From NCBI GenBank assembly GCA_017451025.1, contig JAFSSM010000032.1, positions 1-64,000 of the forward strand: a stretch of DNA of 64,000 bases. Reading direction: 5' to 3'. The position numbers and the translations under genes are program-made. Source of the stretch: Synergistaceae bacterium. Its GTDB lineage: Bacteria; Synergistota; Synergistia; Synergistales; Aminobacteriaceae. Positions 33,441 to 42,534 of the stretch are shown here, one piece after another. Each line of letters starts with the position of its first letter. The first letter of the stretch is position 1. The notes under the pieces are model-generated. The model worked only from the letters and a program-made list of their open reading frames with translations. It had not been told where the DNA came from and did no database searches.

Positions 33441-34520
33441 CTACATTCCGGACATCAGCATACGGTCAATTTCCGGCTGGTCATAGGCGAAATCTTTTGC
33501 TGTTGCCTTAGTGATTCTGCCTTCCCTGCACAGTCTGGCCAAATCCTGCTCCATCGTGTGCATTCCGAGAGACATTCCAGTCATGAGTGTGTTGCGGATG
33601 CTGCTGGTCTTGCCCTCGCGAACGCTTGCTCTTATTGCCGGGTTCGTAATAAGAATCTCGGTTGCGCAGACGCGGCCTTTAACATCTGCTGTAGGAATTA
33701 ACTGCTGAGAGCATATTCCCAGCAACGTATAGGCCAGCTGAAGGCGAATCTGGTTTTGCTGGTGCGGCGGGAACACGTCAACCATCCTCTCGATTGACTG
33801 TGAGGCATCCTGCGTGTGCAACGTCCCGAACACTAAGTGTCCTGTTTCTGCGGCGGTGATTGCCGCGCTGATGGTCTCGAGGTCGCGCATTTCGCCGATC
33901 ATTATTACGTCGGGGTCCTGGCGCAGTACGTGGCGGATACCTGACGCAAAATTCTCGGTGTCGTGTCCGATTTCGCGCTGGTGAATGACTGACTTGGCCG
34001 GAGTGTGAATGTACTCGATGGGGTCCTCGATCGTAACTATGTGTGCCTTGCGCTGGTGGTTAATCTCGCCGATGATCGCCGCGAGGGTTGAGCTTTTGCC
34101 GTGTCCTGTAGGTCCTGTCGCGAGGAATAAGCCTCTGTGTTTTCCGGCCATAGTCTTGAGGACTTCGGGAAGACCGAGCTCATCGATGGAGCGTATCACC
34201 GACGGAACAAGCCTGAATGTGAGTGATACGCCGTTCATCTCGCGGTAAAGGCTGCCCCTGAATCTCTGGGATTCATATGTGTATGCGAAGTCGAGGTCTC
34301 CGGTTCTGTCGAAGCGTTCGTACTGTTTTGCGTTGAGAATGCTGCTCGCGAAATTTTCCAGAACGTCGCGCGAGAACTTGCCGGTCTCCTGAATGTAGTT
34401 CAGGTCTCCGTGAACTCTGAGTGCGGCGAAATTTCCGGAGCTGAGGTGAATATCGCTGGCACCGGAACGAATTGCGAGCCTGATTAACTCTTCGAGGTTA
34501 GGGTTGTAGAAATTCTGCAT
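33441..34520 (-). CDS. pilT: Twitching motility retraction ATPase PilT
   Basis: A 359-residue secretion ATPase that depolymerises the pilus. The start at 34520 (MQNFYNPNLEELI) has AGGAGGG; a longer frame to 34589 does not. The PAS-like N-terminal domain with SDIHLSSG, the Walker A GPTGHGKSST (His where Ser is usual), the Asp box EDPIEYIH, Walker B DVIMIGEMRD and the AIRA-like C-terminus are present. It lies between pilB and pilC. Confidence 0.95.
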   Translation of the reverse strand: MQNFYNPNLEELIRLAIRSGASDIHLSSGNFAALRVHGDLNYIQETGKFSRDVLENFASSILNAKQYERFDRTGDLDFAYTYESQRFRGSLYREMNGVSLTFRLVPSVIRSIDELGLPEVLKTMAGKHRGLFLATGPTGHGKSSTLAAIIGEINHQRKAHIVTIEDPIEYIHTPAKSVIHQREIGHDTENFASGIRHVLRQDPDVIMIGEMRDLETISAAITAAETGHLVFGTLHTQDASQSIERMVDVFPPHQQNQIRLQLAYTLLGICSQQLIPTADVKGRVCATEILITNPAIRASVREGKTSSIRNTLMTGMSLGMHTMEQDLARLCREGRITKATAKDFAYDQPEIDRMLMSGM

Positions 34521-34648
34521 TAATGATCCCTCCTGATTAATTGTGTTAAAATTGCCCTGCCTCCTCAAAAATTCAGCAGGATAACCCACATTTTACAACT
34601 ACATTTACAACTACAAAAATCACACGCAAAACTAGATGACATGCTTAT

Positions 34649-36331
34649 TTACAGAGTTGCCGTGAGAACTTCCTCCAGCGATGTGTAACCCTGCAGTGCC
34701 GCGTTGATTCCTGCACGGCGGAGCGTCTTCATTCCGTTCTGGATTGCGGCCTCGCGAAGCTCCATATCGTCCGCACCCTTCAGAATCATTTCGCGGAGGC
34801 TGTCGTTCAGAACCATAAGCTCATAGATTCCGCGTCGGCCCTTGTAGCCGTTTCGGCAGTGCTGGCACCCCGAAGCGTGGAAGGCTGTGCTCCCTTCAGG
34901 CAGACCCAATTTTTCGCAGGTTGCCGCGTCAACTTCGTACTCCTCCCTGCAGTGCGGGCACAAACAGCGCACGAGTCTCTGGGCAATTATTCCGGACAGC
35001 GATGCGGACAGCAGGAAGGGCTGAATGCCCATGTCGATAATTCTCGTTGCCGCGCTTGGTGCGTCGTTTGTGTGCAATGTCGAGAGCACGAAGTGTCCGG
35101 TGAGTGCCGAACGTATAGCGATTTGGGCGGTGTCGGTGTCGCGAATCTCTCCGATCATGATTTTGTCGGGGTCCTGACGAAGGATTGAGCGCAGAGCTGC
35201 GTCGAAAGTCAGGCCGGCTTTTTCGTTGACGTTGACCTGATTTATGCCTGGAATGTAGAACTCGACGGGGTCCTCAACCGTAACAATATTGATGTCGGGG
35301 TGGCTGATTCGCCGGAGCATCGAGTAGAGAGTGGTGGATTTGCCCGAACCGGTAGGGCCTGTCGCGAGCAAAATTCCCCACGGCATCGTGCAGAAACGTT
35401 CGATGTGCTTCATGTCGTCGTCCTCGAAGCCGAGCTGTTCAAGTTCCACGAAGGAGTGATCCCTGTCGAGTATACGCATAACGATTTTTTCGCCGCTCAT
35501 TGTCGGGAGGGAGCTTACGCGCAAGTCTATGTGCCTGTTGTCAATTGTGGTGAGGATACGTCCGTCCTGCGGCCTGCGCTTCTCTGCAATGTCCATTCCG
35601 CTCATAATCTTTATACGGGATATTACGGTCGGATGAAGGCTCGCCGGGTACTCGAAGTGAATGTACAGCTGTCCGTCAACACGGTAACGTATTCTGCTCA
35701 TCTGCTCGTATGCTTCGACGTGAACGTCCGACGCTCCCTCCCTGACTGCCTGCTGAATCATGTCGTTGACGAGTTCGATTAACGGTGCATCGTCTGCGCT
35801 GGCTGTTGCTGTAGTTGCAGCGAGGGGAGTGTAGACATCTCCGGAGGTGTCGGTGTCGGTGAGAGCACTGGCCAAGTTCGTGGAGAAGTCGTACATGCGC
35901 GAGAGGTTGCGGGTGATGTCGTCCTTGCCGGAAGTTGCGACGCGTATATCGTGTCCGGTGATGAGCTTGACCTCGTCCTGGGCCGGAAGGTCGAGCGGGT
36001 CAGACATGGTGATTAGGAGTGTGCCGTCATCATCGAGGCTGAGGGGAATAAGTTTGAGGCGTTCAGCGGCGTGTTTTGGCACGAGCTTAATGGCTTCGTC
36101 GTTTGGCTGGAAGCGGTCAAGGGAAATGAACTGCAGGCCGAGCTGAACTGCGAGGGTTTCTGCGACCTGAGTGGGTGTCATGGCGTTGAGGGAGACGAGG
36201 ATTTCGCCGATGCGTTTATCTGATGTGCGCTGAATTTTGAGGGCATTATCGAGTTGTTCCTGGCTGATCAGGTCATATTCTCGTAGAATTTCGCCGAAGA
36301 GTTTTCGCTGGGTGAAGAAAATATCCTGCAA
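34649..36331 (-). CDS. pilB: Type IV pilus assembly ATPase PilB (GspE family)
   Basis: A 560-residue extension ATPase. It has an N-terminal MshEN-type domain (1-150, LFGEILREYDLISQEQL and LGLQFISLDRF), then SDVHVEAYE, Walker A GPTGSGKSTTL near residue 325, Walker B DKIMIGEIRD, and a zinc-binding tetracysteine loop (CLCPHC ... CQHC) in the C-terminal part. It starts 13 nt after the epsG-like gene, so the polysaccharide gene and pilus genes appear to be in one transcript. Confidence 0.96.
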   Translation of the reverse strand: MQDIFFTQRKLFGEILREYDLISQEQLDNALKIQRTSDKRIGEILVSLNAMTPTQVAETLAVQLGLQFISLDRFQPNDEAIKLVPKHAAERLKLIPLSLDDDGTLLITMSDPLDLPAQDEVKLITGHDIRVATSGKDDITRNLSRMYDFSTNLASALTDTDTSGDVYTPLAATTATASADDAPLIELVNDMIQQAVREGASDVHVEAYEQMSRIRYRVDGQLYIHFEYPASLHPTVISRIKIMSGMDIAEKRRPQDGRILTTIDNRHIDLRVSSLPTMSGEKIVMRILDRDHSFVELEQLGFEDDDMKHIERFCTMPWGILLATGPTGSGKSTTLYSMLRRISHPDINIVTVEDPVEFYIPGINQVNVNEKAGLTFDAALRSILRQDPDKIMIGEIRDTDTAQIAIRSALTGHFVLSTLHTNDAPSAATRIIDMGIQPFLLSASLSGIIAQRLVRCLCPHCREEYEVDAATCEKLGLPEGSTAFHASGCQHCRNGYKGRRGIYELMVLNDSLREMILKGADDMELREAAIQNGMKTLRRAGINAALQGYTSLEEVLTATL

Positions 36332-36344
36332 CAGTTATACCTCC

Positions 36345-37445
36345 TTAGAGTATGGATACGTACGGCCAAGTGCCAGCGGAGTTTTTGACGGCATTGACCA
36401 TGTAGAAGAACACCGCCGATACCAAGAAGACTGACACGAACGCCAAATTCCGCAGAGTTTTTTCCTTTATGAAGAAGGGAACAGCGGCGATGAGCATAAC
36501 GTTTATGAAGCTCAGGTAGTAAAACACTCTGATGTAGAAAACTCTGACGAAGACGGTATAGACCAGCTGAAAGGCGAGGTTGTACGTGAATAACTTGTAC
36601 ATTTCGCCATCAGCGAAGACTCGTTTCATGCCGTTGTAGTAGAGAGTACATGCCAACAGTTCGCCGAAGAGCATAATGTTAAGGCCGAGATTGCGGAATG
36701 GCGAATAATTATTGTTTTCGTAGCCGCTGTATGTTCCTAGAAAAGGGATAGAGCGTGTAACTATGCCGATGATTGGTCTTGCCGCGACTAATAGCAGGAA
36801 TATTCCGGCCAGCATTGCGGTTTTTGCCCAAGTGTAACGCGGCTTCCAAGTCAGGAGCATGTGGAACATCACGAAGTACGACACGACTATTACGGCCGAA
36901 GAATGGAAGGTTGCAGCAAAAACCACGTATACCATGAACTTGGCATATTTTTTCTTTTCCAGAGAGTCGATGCCCATGAAAATTATTGAGGCAGCAATTG
37001 CCTGGCGCATAACGTTGTAAGTTGTGTAGTAAGTGCCCAGAAGGAAGGTCAGCCACAGGAAAAACAGGGGAGCATATTTTCTGTGCTTGTACAGTGCAAT
37101 ATATGTGCAGGTTAAGGTAATGAGCTGATAAAAGAATAAATTCCAGTTCAGGCTGCCGAAAATTTTTGTTGAGAAATAAGTTACTGCGGCCCAGCCGATT
37201 TCGCGGCTCATTCTTCCTGAAATTCTAAGGAAGCTCGAAAAACTTGGAGCGATAGATGCAACGTGATATTGGGGTGCGGCGTATGTCATAACGTCTATGC
37301 CTACGCTTGTTGCTCTAAGTCCTCCCATTATGCAGGGCAAAAGAATACATATCGCCGAGTAGAAGATCATGACATCCCTGCTCTTTGCCTTTTGTGCGAA
37401 ATAAGCAAAGAAAGTAGACAGCGTGAAAACTGAGAAATATACCAA
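36345..37445 (-). CDS. EpsG-family polysaccharide polymerase-like membrane protein
   Basis: A 366-residue polytopic membrane protein with about ten hydrophobic segments. GLRATSVGIDVMTYA near residue 45 and YNVMRQAIAASIIFMG near residue 150 are the EpsG/Wzy signature motifs, which suggest polymerisation or export of a surface polysaccharide. The TTG start at 37445 has AGGAGG 8 nt upstream. It leads the pilus operon and is divergent from hisS. With the aminotransferase at 26462 and the glycosyltransferase at 38819 it points to surface glycan synthesis, although no complete capsule locus is present here. Confidence 0.85.
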   Translation of the reverse strand: MVYFSVFTLSTFFAYFAQKAKSRDVMIFYSAICILLPCIMGGLRATSVGIDVMTYAAPQYHVASIAPSFSSFLRISGRMSREIGWAAVTYFSTKIFGSLNWNLFFYQLITLTCTYIALYKHRKYAPLFFLWLTFLLGTYYTTYNVMRQAIAASIIFMGIDSLEKKKYAKFMVYVVFAATFHSSAVIVVSYFVMFHMLLTWKPRYTWAKTAMLAGIFLLLVAARPIIGIVTRSIPFLGTYSGYENNNYSPFRNLGLNIMLFGELLACTLYYNGMKRVFADGEMYKLFTYNLAFQLVYTVFVRVFYIRVFYYLSFINVMLIAAVPFFIKEKTLRNLAFVSVFLVSAVFFYMVNAVKNSAGTWPYVSIL

Positions 37446-37525
37446 AGCAAAATCCTCCTGAATTAAACCGTTAAAGCGGGTATTTGGTATTATATCCCAT
37501 AATATTTTGGCAGGGAGTGAACTTT

Positions 37526-38776
37526 ATGATCAGTGCACCAAGAGGAACAAGAGACATTCTGCCCGCCGAATCGTGGCAGTGGGCATTTATCGTCAGGACT
37601 GCCTCGCAAGTTATGGACTCGTTCGGTTTCAGAGAGATACACCTTCCGGTCTTCGAGCATACAGAATTATTCGCGCGAGGTGTCGGAGAGACAACAGACA
37701 TCGTGGAAAAGGAGATGTACACCTTCAACGACAGAGGAGGCCGGAGCATAACCCTTCGTCCGGAAGCCACCGCCGGAGTAATGCGCTGTGCAATAGAGAA
37801 TAACCTGTGCGTTCAGGGAGCGAGCGCAAAGCTGTGGAACTGGGGGCCGATGTTCCGGCACGAGAGACCCCAGAAGGGACGTTACCGCCAGTTCTACCAG
37901 ATTGACGCGGAATGTCTGGGGATAGCCGGGCCGATGGCTGATGTGGAGATTATCTCGCTGTCGCTGGAGCTGTTCCGGAGACTTGGCCTGAAGAATCTTG
38001 AAGTGGTGATTAATTCTGTTGGGTGCGAGAAGTGCAGGCCGGTTTACCGCCAGAAATTAATCGACTATTTCTCAGCGCACAAAGAGTCGCTGTGCGAGAC
38101 ATGCCTTGACAGATTGGAGCGTAACCCCCTCCGGATTCTGGACTGCAAGAAGGAAGAGTGCGGAAAAATTGCCGATGGTGCTCCGGACATTTTCGACTCG
38201 CTGTGCCCGGAATGCCGTGAACATTTTGCGCAGGTCAGGGCGGGGCTTGAACGTCTGGGCTTCCCCTACAGACTCAGCAAGAGGCTAGTTAGGGGGCTGG
38301 ACTATTACACGAAGACTGCCTACGAGATTCTTTCGGGGAATTTGGGAGCGCAGAACGCAGTAGCAGGAGGAGGACGCTACGACAACCTGGCCAGCGCGAT
38401 CGGCGGCGGGAAGATTCCGGGAGTAGGGTTTGCGTGCGGGCTGGACAGGGTTGCTCTGGTGATGGAGGAGCAGGGCTGCAGTTTCGGCGAGGCACCGGCG
38501 GTTCAGGTGTATTGCGCGGCACTCGATGAGGCTTCGCGTGGGGATGTTCAGGTGTTGACACACGAGCTGAGGAAGGCAGGAATTAGTGCGGAGTGCGACA
38601 CTGCGGGACGGAGCTTCAAGGTTCAGATGCGGAACGCGGGGAATTGCAGGTTTGCGTGCATTATCGGAGAGAGTGAGCGCGAGAATGGGAGCGTTGCCGT
38701 GAAGGACATGAAGGAAGGGTCGCAGGAAAGTGTGGCGGTGAGTGAGGCGGTGAGGTACATTCAGGATAGGGTGTAG
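37526..38776 (+). CDS. hisS: Histidyl-tRNA synthetase
   Basis: A 416-residue class II synthetase. The start at 37526 (MISAPRGTRDILP) has GGGAG upstream. Motif 1 (RGTRDILPAES), motif 2 (MFRHERPQKGRYRQFYQID) and the HisA region LVRGLDYYTKTAYEI and motif 3 (GVGFACGLDRVAL) are all present, followed by an anticodon-binding domain. A Cys-rich insertion (SVGCEKCRPVYRQK ... CLDRL ... CPECREH) may bind zinc; similar inserts occur in some bacterial HisRS. Confidence 0.97.
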   Translation: MISAPRGTRDILPAESWQWAFIVRTASQVMDSFGFREIHLPVFEHTELFARGVGETTDIVEKEMYTFNDRGGRSITLRPEATAGVMRCAIENNLCVQGASAKLWNWGPMFRHERPQKGRYRQFYQIDAECLGIAGPMADVEIISLSLELFRRLGLKNLEVVINSVGCEKCRPVYRQKLIDYFSAHKESLCETCLDRLERNPLRILDCKKEECGKIADGAPDIFDSLCPECREHFAQVRAGLERLGFPYRLSKRLVRGLDYYTKTAYEILSGNLGAQNAVAGGGRYDNLASAIGGGKIPGVGFACGLDRVALVMEEQGCSFGEAPAVQVYCAALDEASRGDVQVLTHELRKAGISAECDTAGRSFKVQMRNAGNCRFACIIGESERENGSVAVKDMKEGSQESVAVSEAVRYIQDRV

Positions 38777-38782
38777 AGCAGG

Positions 38783-38820
38783 AAAATTTCCCCTCAGTTC
38801 AGGACTGGGGGGGAAATTTT
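38783..38820. terminator. Terminator between hisS and the glycosyltransferase gene
   Basis: A long hairpin AAAATTTCCCC..AGT / ACT..GGGGAAATTTT around a short loop, closing with A/T on both sides, so it can act in both directions. The leftward glycosyltransferase stop (38819) overlaps its right edge. Confidence 0.8.
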
Positions 38821-39734
38821 ATTCTAAGTAGCTTCTGATGATGTGCGACATAAAACTTGACGGCAATGTTTCATTCAACGACGCGGTTTTCCAGACTAGT
38901 TTATGGATGCTGCTTACTTCCTCGAAATATTTCATGCGTTCTTCAGAGTAAACCTCATCATTTTGTATAGCACGGTGAAGTGCGAATGCATTTTCATGAG
39001 GAACAAAAGGCATATTATGCAATTCGTCTTTATACAGTTCTGCCGCTATATTGGCCAGCTTCCTGTACATAAAGTAGTGAATCAGGAAGTTATGCTTCTT
39101 CCAGTAAGCAAAATGCAAATCCCTTATAACCTGAAGTATATGACTGCCAGGATCAGAAACCATGAACCAGTTAGAGACTGATATATCGGTTTCACTATAG
39201 CGAAAAAAGAACAGCGGTAGATGCATAAGGTATTCATAATTGCGCCCGGTGCACAAAACGGTAGAGTCAATCCATGTTCCTCCGTGTTCAATCAATAACT
39301 GAAGCCTCACAATATCGCTGTAATGTGTGTGAGAGATTATGCCTTTCTCGTGTTTCCTGTCGATGTAGTCGGGAAGAGTTACCCACTGTTGAAGGTTATT
39401 TTTGTCGAGGGTGATAATTTCCTTGTCGGGATGCCAGCGTCTCAGCGATGCCAGGCAGGCCTTGCAAATGTCAGGAGCTTCGTCAACTCCCTGATACCAG
39501 AACCACCAGATGACGTTTTTATGCCCCCCCCCCCCCCTGTAATTTGTACTTATCCTTGAGTGCGTAAACAAGACTACCGTATTTGCGGCGAAGATACCAA
39601 TCCGTGAACCTATTGCCCATTCTGTTGAAAGCAGGTACAAAGCTGAATACCTTCCGCGTCAAATCCCAATATCTGCCTTCAGCTATCATCCTCTTTGCTT
39701 TACTGAGATACAGCATAAATTTCTGTACAGTCAT
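38819..39734 (-). CDS. Capsular-polysaccharide-type glycosyltransferase interrupted by a G14 tract
   Basis: The gene starts at the ATG at 39734 (MTVQKFMLYLSKAKRM). After 66 codons a run of 14 G (minus strand) puts the ribosome into a frame that stops within five codons. With 13 G the frame continues through Gly4-His-Lys into IWWFWYQGVDEAPDICKACL, SHTHYSDIVRLQLLIEHGGTWIDST and a C-terminal helix-rich region, giving a 304-residue protein of the capsular polysaccharide synthesis/GT32-like family. The SDIVRLQLLIEHGG stretch is the donor-binding signature. The tract separates a basic N-terminal region from the catalytic domain. As sequenced the enzyme is OFF. An internal start in the catalytic part is not supported by a clear RBS. 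Confidence 0.82.
39524..39537 (-). repeat. Homopolymeric G14 tract (C14 on plus) in the glycosyltransferase gene
   Basis: Fourteen C on the plus strand, the longest homopolymer seen in the window. Loss of one G (or gain of two) opens the full glycosyltransferase frame; the present length stops translation directly after the tract. Confidence 0.9.
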
Positions 39735-39797
39735 CGATTTATCACTTTACCTCTCGTGAAGAATTTTCCCCCTCACTTAACCGCAAGGGGGATTATC

Positions 39798-40652
39798 TTA
39801 CTCTTTCACCATTTCCGCCAGAAACGGCGGCAACACAAACGCAGCCCTGTGCACATCGTTCGTGTAGTACCTCGCAGGCTTAACGTCCCGTCTAGGTTCC
39901 GACGGATCATCGCCCATCGTCGCAACTCCATACGTCCACATTCCGCCCGGATACGTCGGAACAGCCCCCCAGTACGTCCGCACAACAGGAAACACCCTGT
40001 GCATCTCCCTCACCGCCTGAACCATCAGGTCAGCGTCCGTGAACGGCGACTCCGTCAGCTCACTCATCATTCCGTCGGGAGTCATCACACGTTTCACATC
40101 TCCGTAGAACCCCGACTGAAACAGCCCCGCCGCAAAATCCACAGGGTCAGTGCTGTCGATTATCACCACGTCGTAGCGTTCGCCAGTCTCGCGGATAAAT
40201 TTCATTGCGTCCATGCATTTCACATCAGCACGCTCATCACCAAACGCACACCCCGCAAACGGCAGATACTTTTTCGAGCACTCAATCACCCGCTCGTCAA
40301 TGTCTATCAGCGTACATTTCTTCACGCACTCATGCTTCAGGACCTCACGCATTATAGCACCGTCCCCGCCCCCGATGATTAACACCTTCTCAGGGTTTTT
40401 GTGGGCGCACAGAGGCACATGCGCCATCATCTCGGAGTACGTGAACTCGTCCTTCTCCGTCAGCTGGTATGCACCGTCAAGCATTAACACCCTGCCGTAT
40501 TCATGTGTGTCAGCAATCAGAAGTTCCTGGTAGGGGGTCTTCTCGGTGTGCAGTATGCCCTTAGCACGCATAGACAGCTTCAGGTTGTCGGTGCTGTACT
40601 CGGTTATCCATAACTCGTTCTGCCGCTTCGGGCGCGTAACGTATTCCGTCAT
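39798..40652 (-). CDS. speE: Spermidine synthase (polyamine aminopropyltransferase)
   Basis: A 284-residue aminopropyltransferase that uses decarboxylated SAM and putrescine. The start at 40652 overlaps the fprA stop (ATGA). The N-terminal beta domain with LWITEYSTDNLKLSMRAKGIL, the substrate residues in YQELLIADTHEYGRVLMLDG and the Rossmann motif VLIIGGGDGAIMREVLKH and VIIDSTDPVD are diagnostic. No decarboxylase (speD) or arginine/ornithine decarboxylase lies in the window. An inverted repeat CCCCCT / AGGGGG at 39768-39791 follows the gene. Confidence 0.95.
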   Translation of the reverse strand: MTEYVTRPKRQNELWITEYSTDNLKLSMRAKGILHTEKTPYQELLIADTHEYGRVLMLDGAYQLTEKDEFTYSEMMAHVPLCAHKNPEKVLIIGGGDGAIMREVLKHECVKKCTLIDIDERVIECSKKYLPFAGCAFGDERADVKCMDAMKFIRETGERYDVVIIDSTDPVDFAAGLFQSGFYGDVKRVMTPDGMMSELTESPFTDADLMVQAVREMHRVFPVVRTYWGAVPTYPGGMWTYGVATMGDDPSEPRRDVKPARYYTNDVHRAAFVLPPFLAEMVKE

Positions 40653-41839
40653 GCTATCGCCGCACCCAAATTCCTGCCCAGTTCCTCGCACTGCTTCAGG
40701 TCTTCGTCCGTCGCTGATGCGTACACCTCAACCGCAGGCCCGACGACTTCCAGCTTGCTCTTGGCCGCGTAGTCCTGCAGTGCCGTCAATGCTCCCTTGC
40801 TCCACGAATAGCTGCCCGCAACTCCGACTACCTTATTCTTGGGCATACGGTTAAGCAGTTTCGAGCAGAGTGCATCCATCGGCGGATAAAGCAGTGTGTT
40901 GTACGTGCAGGCCATCAGTGCAAATCCCTTGAACCTCCAAATATCACGCAGAATGTATGACGGGTCAGTCCTAGAGACATCGTACAGCCTAACGTCCTTA
41001 ATTCCTGACTCAGCCAGCCCGGTGCTAACTGCCTCTGCCATCATTCTGGTGTGCCCGTACATTGAGCCGTAAACTACAACTGCTCCGGCTTCCCCCTCGA
41101 ATTTGCTCCACTTGTCATAGAGCGAAATTACCTTCTTGGGATCTTCGCGGAACAGAGTACCGTGTGAAGGGAATATCTTAGTGATGGGAAGTCCTCCGAG
41201 TTTCTTCAAGGCCGTCTGCACAATGTTTGAGTACTTGGCCACGATGCAGGCATAATACCTGAGCATTTCGTCCTCCCAGCGCGCAGGGTTCTTCTGGTCG
41301 TCGAAAATTCCGCCCTCGTGTGCACCAAAACCTCCGAACGAGTCATTCGAGAATAACACTCCGGTAGTTGTGTCGAAAGTTACCATGCTCTCCGGCCAGT
41401 GAAGCATAGGCACAGCAAAGAATCTCAGAACGTGTCCGCCCAAATCCAGAGTGTCGCCGTCCTTCATGGCTATGATGTTCTCGTCGATACCGTGATAGCC
41501 CTTCAGCATAGGGACTGTTTTTGCGTTGCCGATGAACTTTAAGCCGGGCCAGCGGGTGCGCATCTGAGCAATCAGCCCTGCGTGGTCAGGCTCCATGTGA
41601 TTCACAACAAGGTAGTTGAGCTGACGGCCGCCGAGTGCCTGAGTCAGCTTGTCCATGTATTCGTCAAGGTAGGGGCCTTTCACCGTGTCGATTGCGGCTG
41701 TTGCTGTCGAACCGAGAACTGCGTATGCGTTGTAGGCGACTCCCTGAGGAAGAGGCCAGAGCGACTCGAACAGGTCAGTTTCGTAATCATTAACGCCGAC
41801 CCACCATGTATCTTTATCAGCAAGAATTGCCTTATACAT
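40649..41839 (-). CDS. fprA: A-type flavoprotein FprA (flavodiiron O2/NO reductase)
   Basis: A 396-residue two-domain protein: an N-terminal metallo-beta-lactamase-like domain with a diiron centre (NHMEPDHAGL, FFAVPMLHWPESM, FSNDSFGGFG, PSHGTLFRED) and a C-terminal flavodoxin domain (VVYGSMYGHTRMMAEAV). Flavodiiron proteins reduce O2 to water or NO to N2O and protect anaerobes. There is no fused rubredoxin. It shares an overlapping stop/start with speE. Confidence 0.95.
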   Translation of the reverse strand: MYKAILADKDTWWVGVNDYETDLFESLWPLPQGVAYNAYAVLGSTATAAIDTVKGPYLDEYMDKLTQALGGRQLNYLVVNHMEPDHAGLIAQMRTRWPGLKFIGNAKTVPMLKGYHGIDENIIAMKDGDTLDLGGHVLRFFAVPMLHWPESMVTFDTTTGVLFSNDSFGGFGAHEGGIFDDQKNPARWEDEMLRYYACIVAKYSNIVQTALKKLGGLPITKIFPSHGTLFREDPKKVISLYDKWSKFEGEAGAVVVYGSMYGHTRMMAEAVSTGLAESGIKDVRLYDVSRTDPSYILRDIWRFKGFALMACTYNTLLYPPMDALCSKLLNRMPKNKVVGVAGSYSWSKGALTALQDYAAKSKLEVVGPAVEVYASATDEDLKQCEELGRNLGAAIA

Positions 41840-41934
41840 AATTTATCATTCCGCCTTTTTCGAATTTGTTAGTTTAATTGTAATATAAGCATGTATAATT
41901 TGCACAATCCCACAAGGAAGGATTTTGTTCACTC

Positions 41935-42519
41935 ATGAAGAAATTAGCGTTGGTGTTGGTGTGCTTTGTGGTACTCTGCGCCGGAGCTTCTGACCCTGTA
42001 TATTATGAGGACTACAAGAGTATTCGTGCAGATGCCCAAAAAGGAGACCCGAACGCCCAGTACAACATGGGAGTTCTGTACAGCAGCGGGCACATAGTGA
42101 AGCAGGACTACAAGGAAGCCGTGAAATGGTACAGGAAATCCGCAGAACAAGGTTATCCTCTTGCGCAAAATAATCTTGGACTTGCGTATGACAGAGGTAC
42201 AGGAGTCAAGCAGGACTACAAAGAAGCCGTAAAGTGGTACAGGAAAGCGGCAGTTCAGAATCTTGCGATGGCACAGTACAACTTGGCCCTGATGTATGAC
42301 GAGGGGCATGGAGTCAAGCAGGACTACAAGGAGGCGGCCAAGTGGTACAGGAAAGCCGCAGAACAGGGACTTCCACAGGCAGAGTACAATCTGGGCTATA
42401 TGTACCTGAATGGTCAGGGAGTGTTCAAGGATATAGACGAGTCTGTGAAGTGGCTGAAGCTCTCTGCGGAACACGGGCACGAGACAGCGGCAACGTTGCT
42501 TAAAGAACTTGGAGAATAG
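41935..42519 (+). CDS. Secreted Sel1-repeat protein
   Basis: A 194-residue protein with a signal peptide (MKKLALVLVCFVVLCAGA) and four to five Sel1-like TPR repeats of 36 residues, each with AQYNLG and VKQDYKEAVKWYRKAAEQG. The central repeats are nearly identical at DNA level (108-bp period), so repeat number may vary by recombination. Sel1 proteins are scaffolds for protein contacts; no catalytic function is expected. It is 15 nt ahead of the alcohol dehydrogenase. Confidence 0.9.
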   Translation: MKKLALVLVCFVVLCAGASDPVYYEDYKSIRADAQKGDPNAQYNMGVLYSSGHIVKQDYKEAVKWYRKSAEQGYPLAQNNLGLAYDRGTGVKQDYKEAVKWYRKAAVQNLAMAQYNLALMYDEGHGVKQDYKEAAKWYRKAAEQGLPQAEYNLGYMYLNGQGVFKDIDESVKWLKLSAEHGHETAATLLKELGE

Positions 42520-42534
42520 GAGGAGAATTGCACT

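Noticed and set aside
34160-34190. PilT Walker A with His (GHGKS) as a dead ATPase
   Set aside because: The catalytic Lys-Ser and all other ATPase motifs are intact; the position is variable and does not abolish function by itself.
42090-42420. Regular 108-bp repeats as a CRISPR-like array
   Set aside because: They encode Sel1 protein repeats in one open frame and have no constant-repeat/variable-spacer structure.
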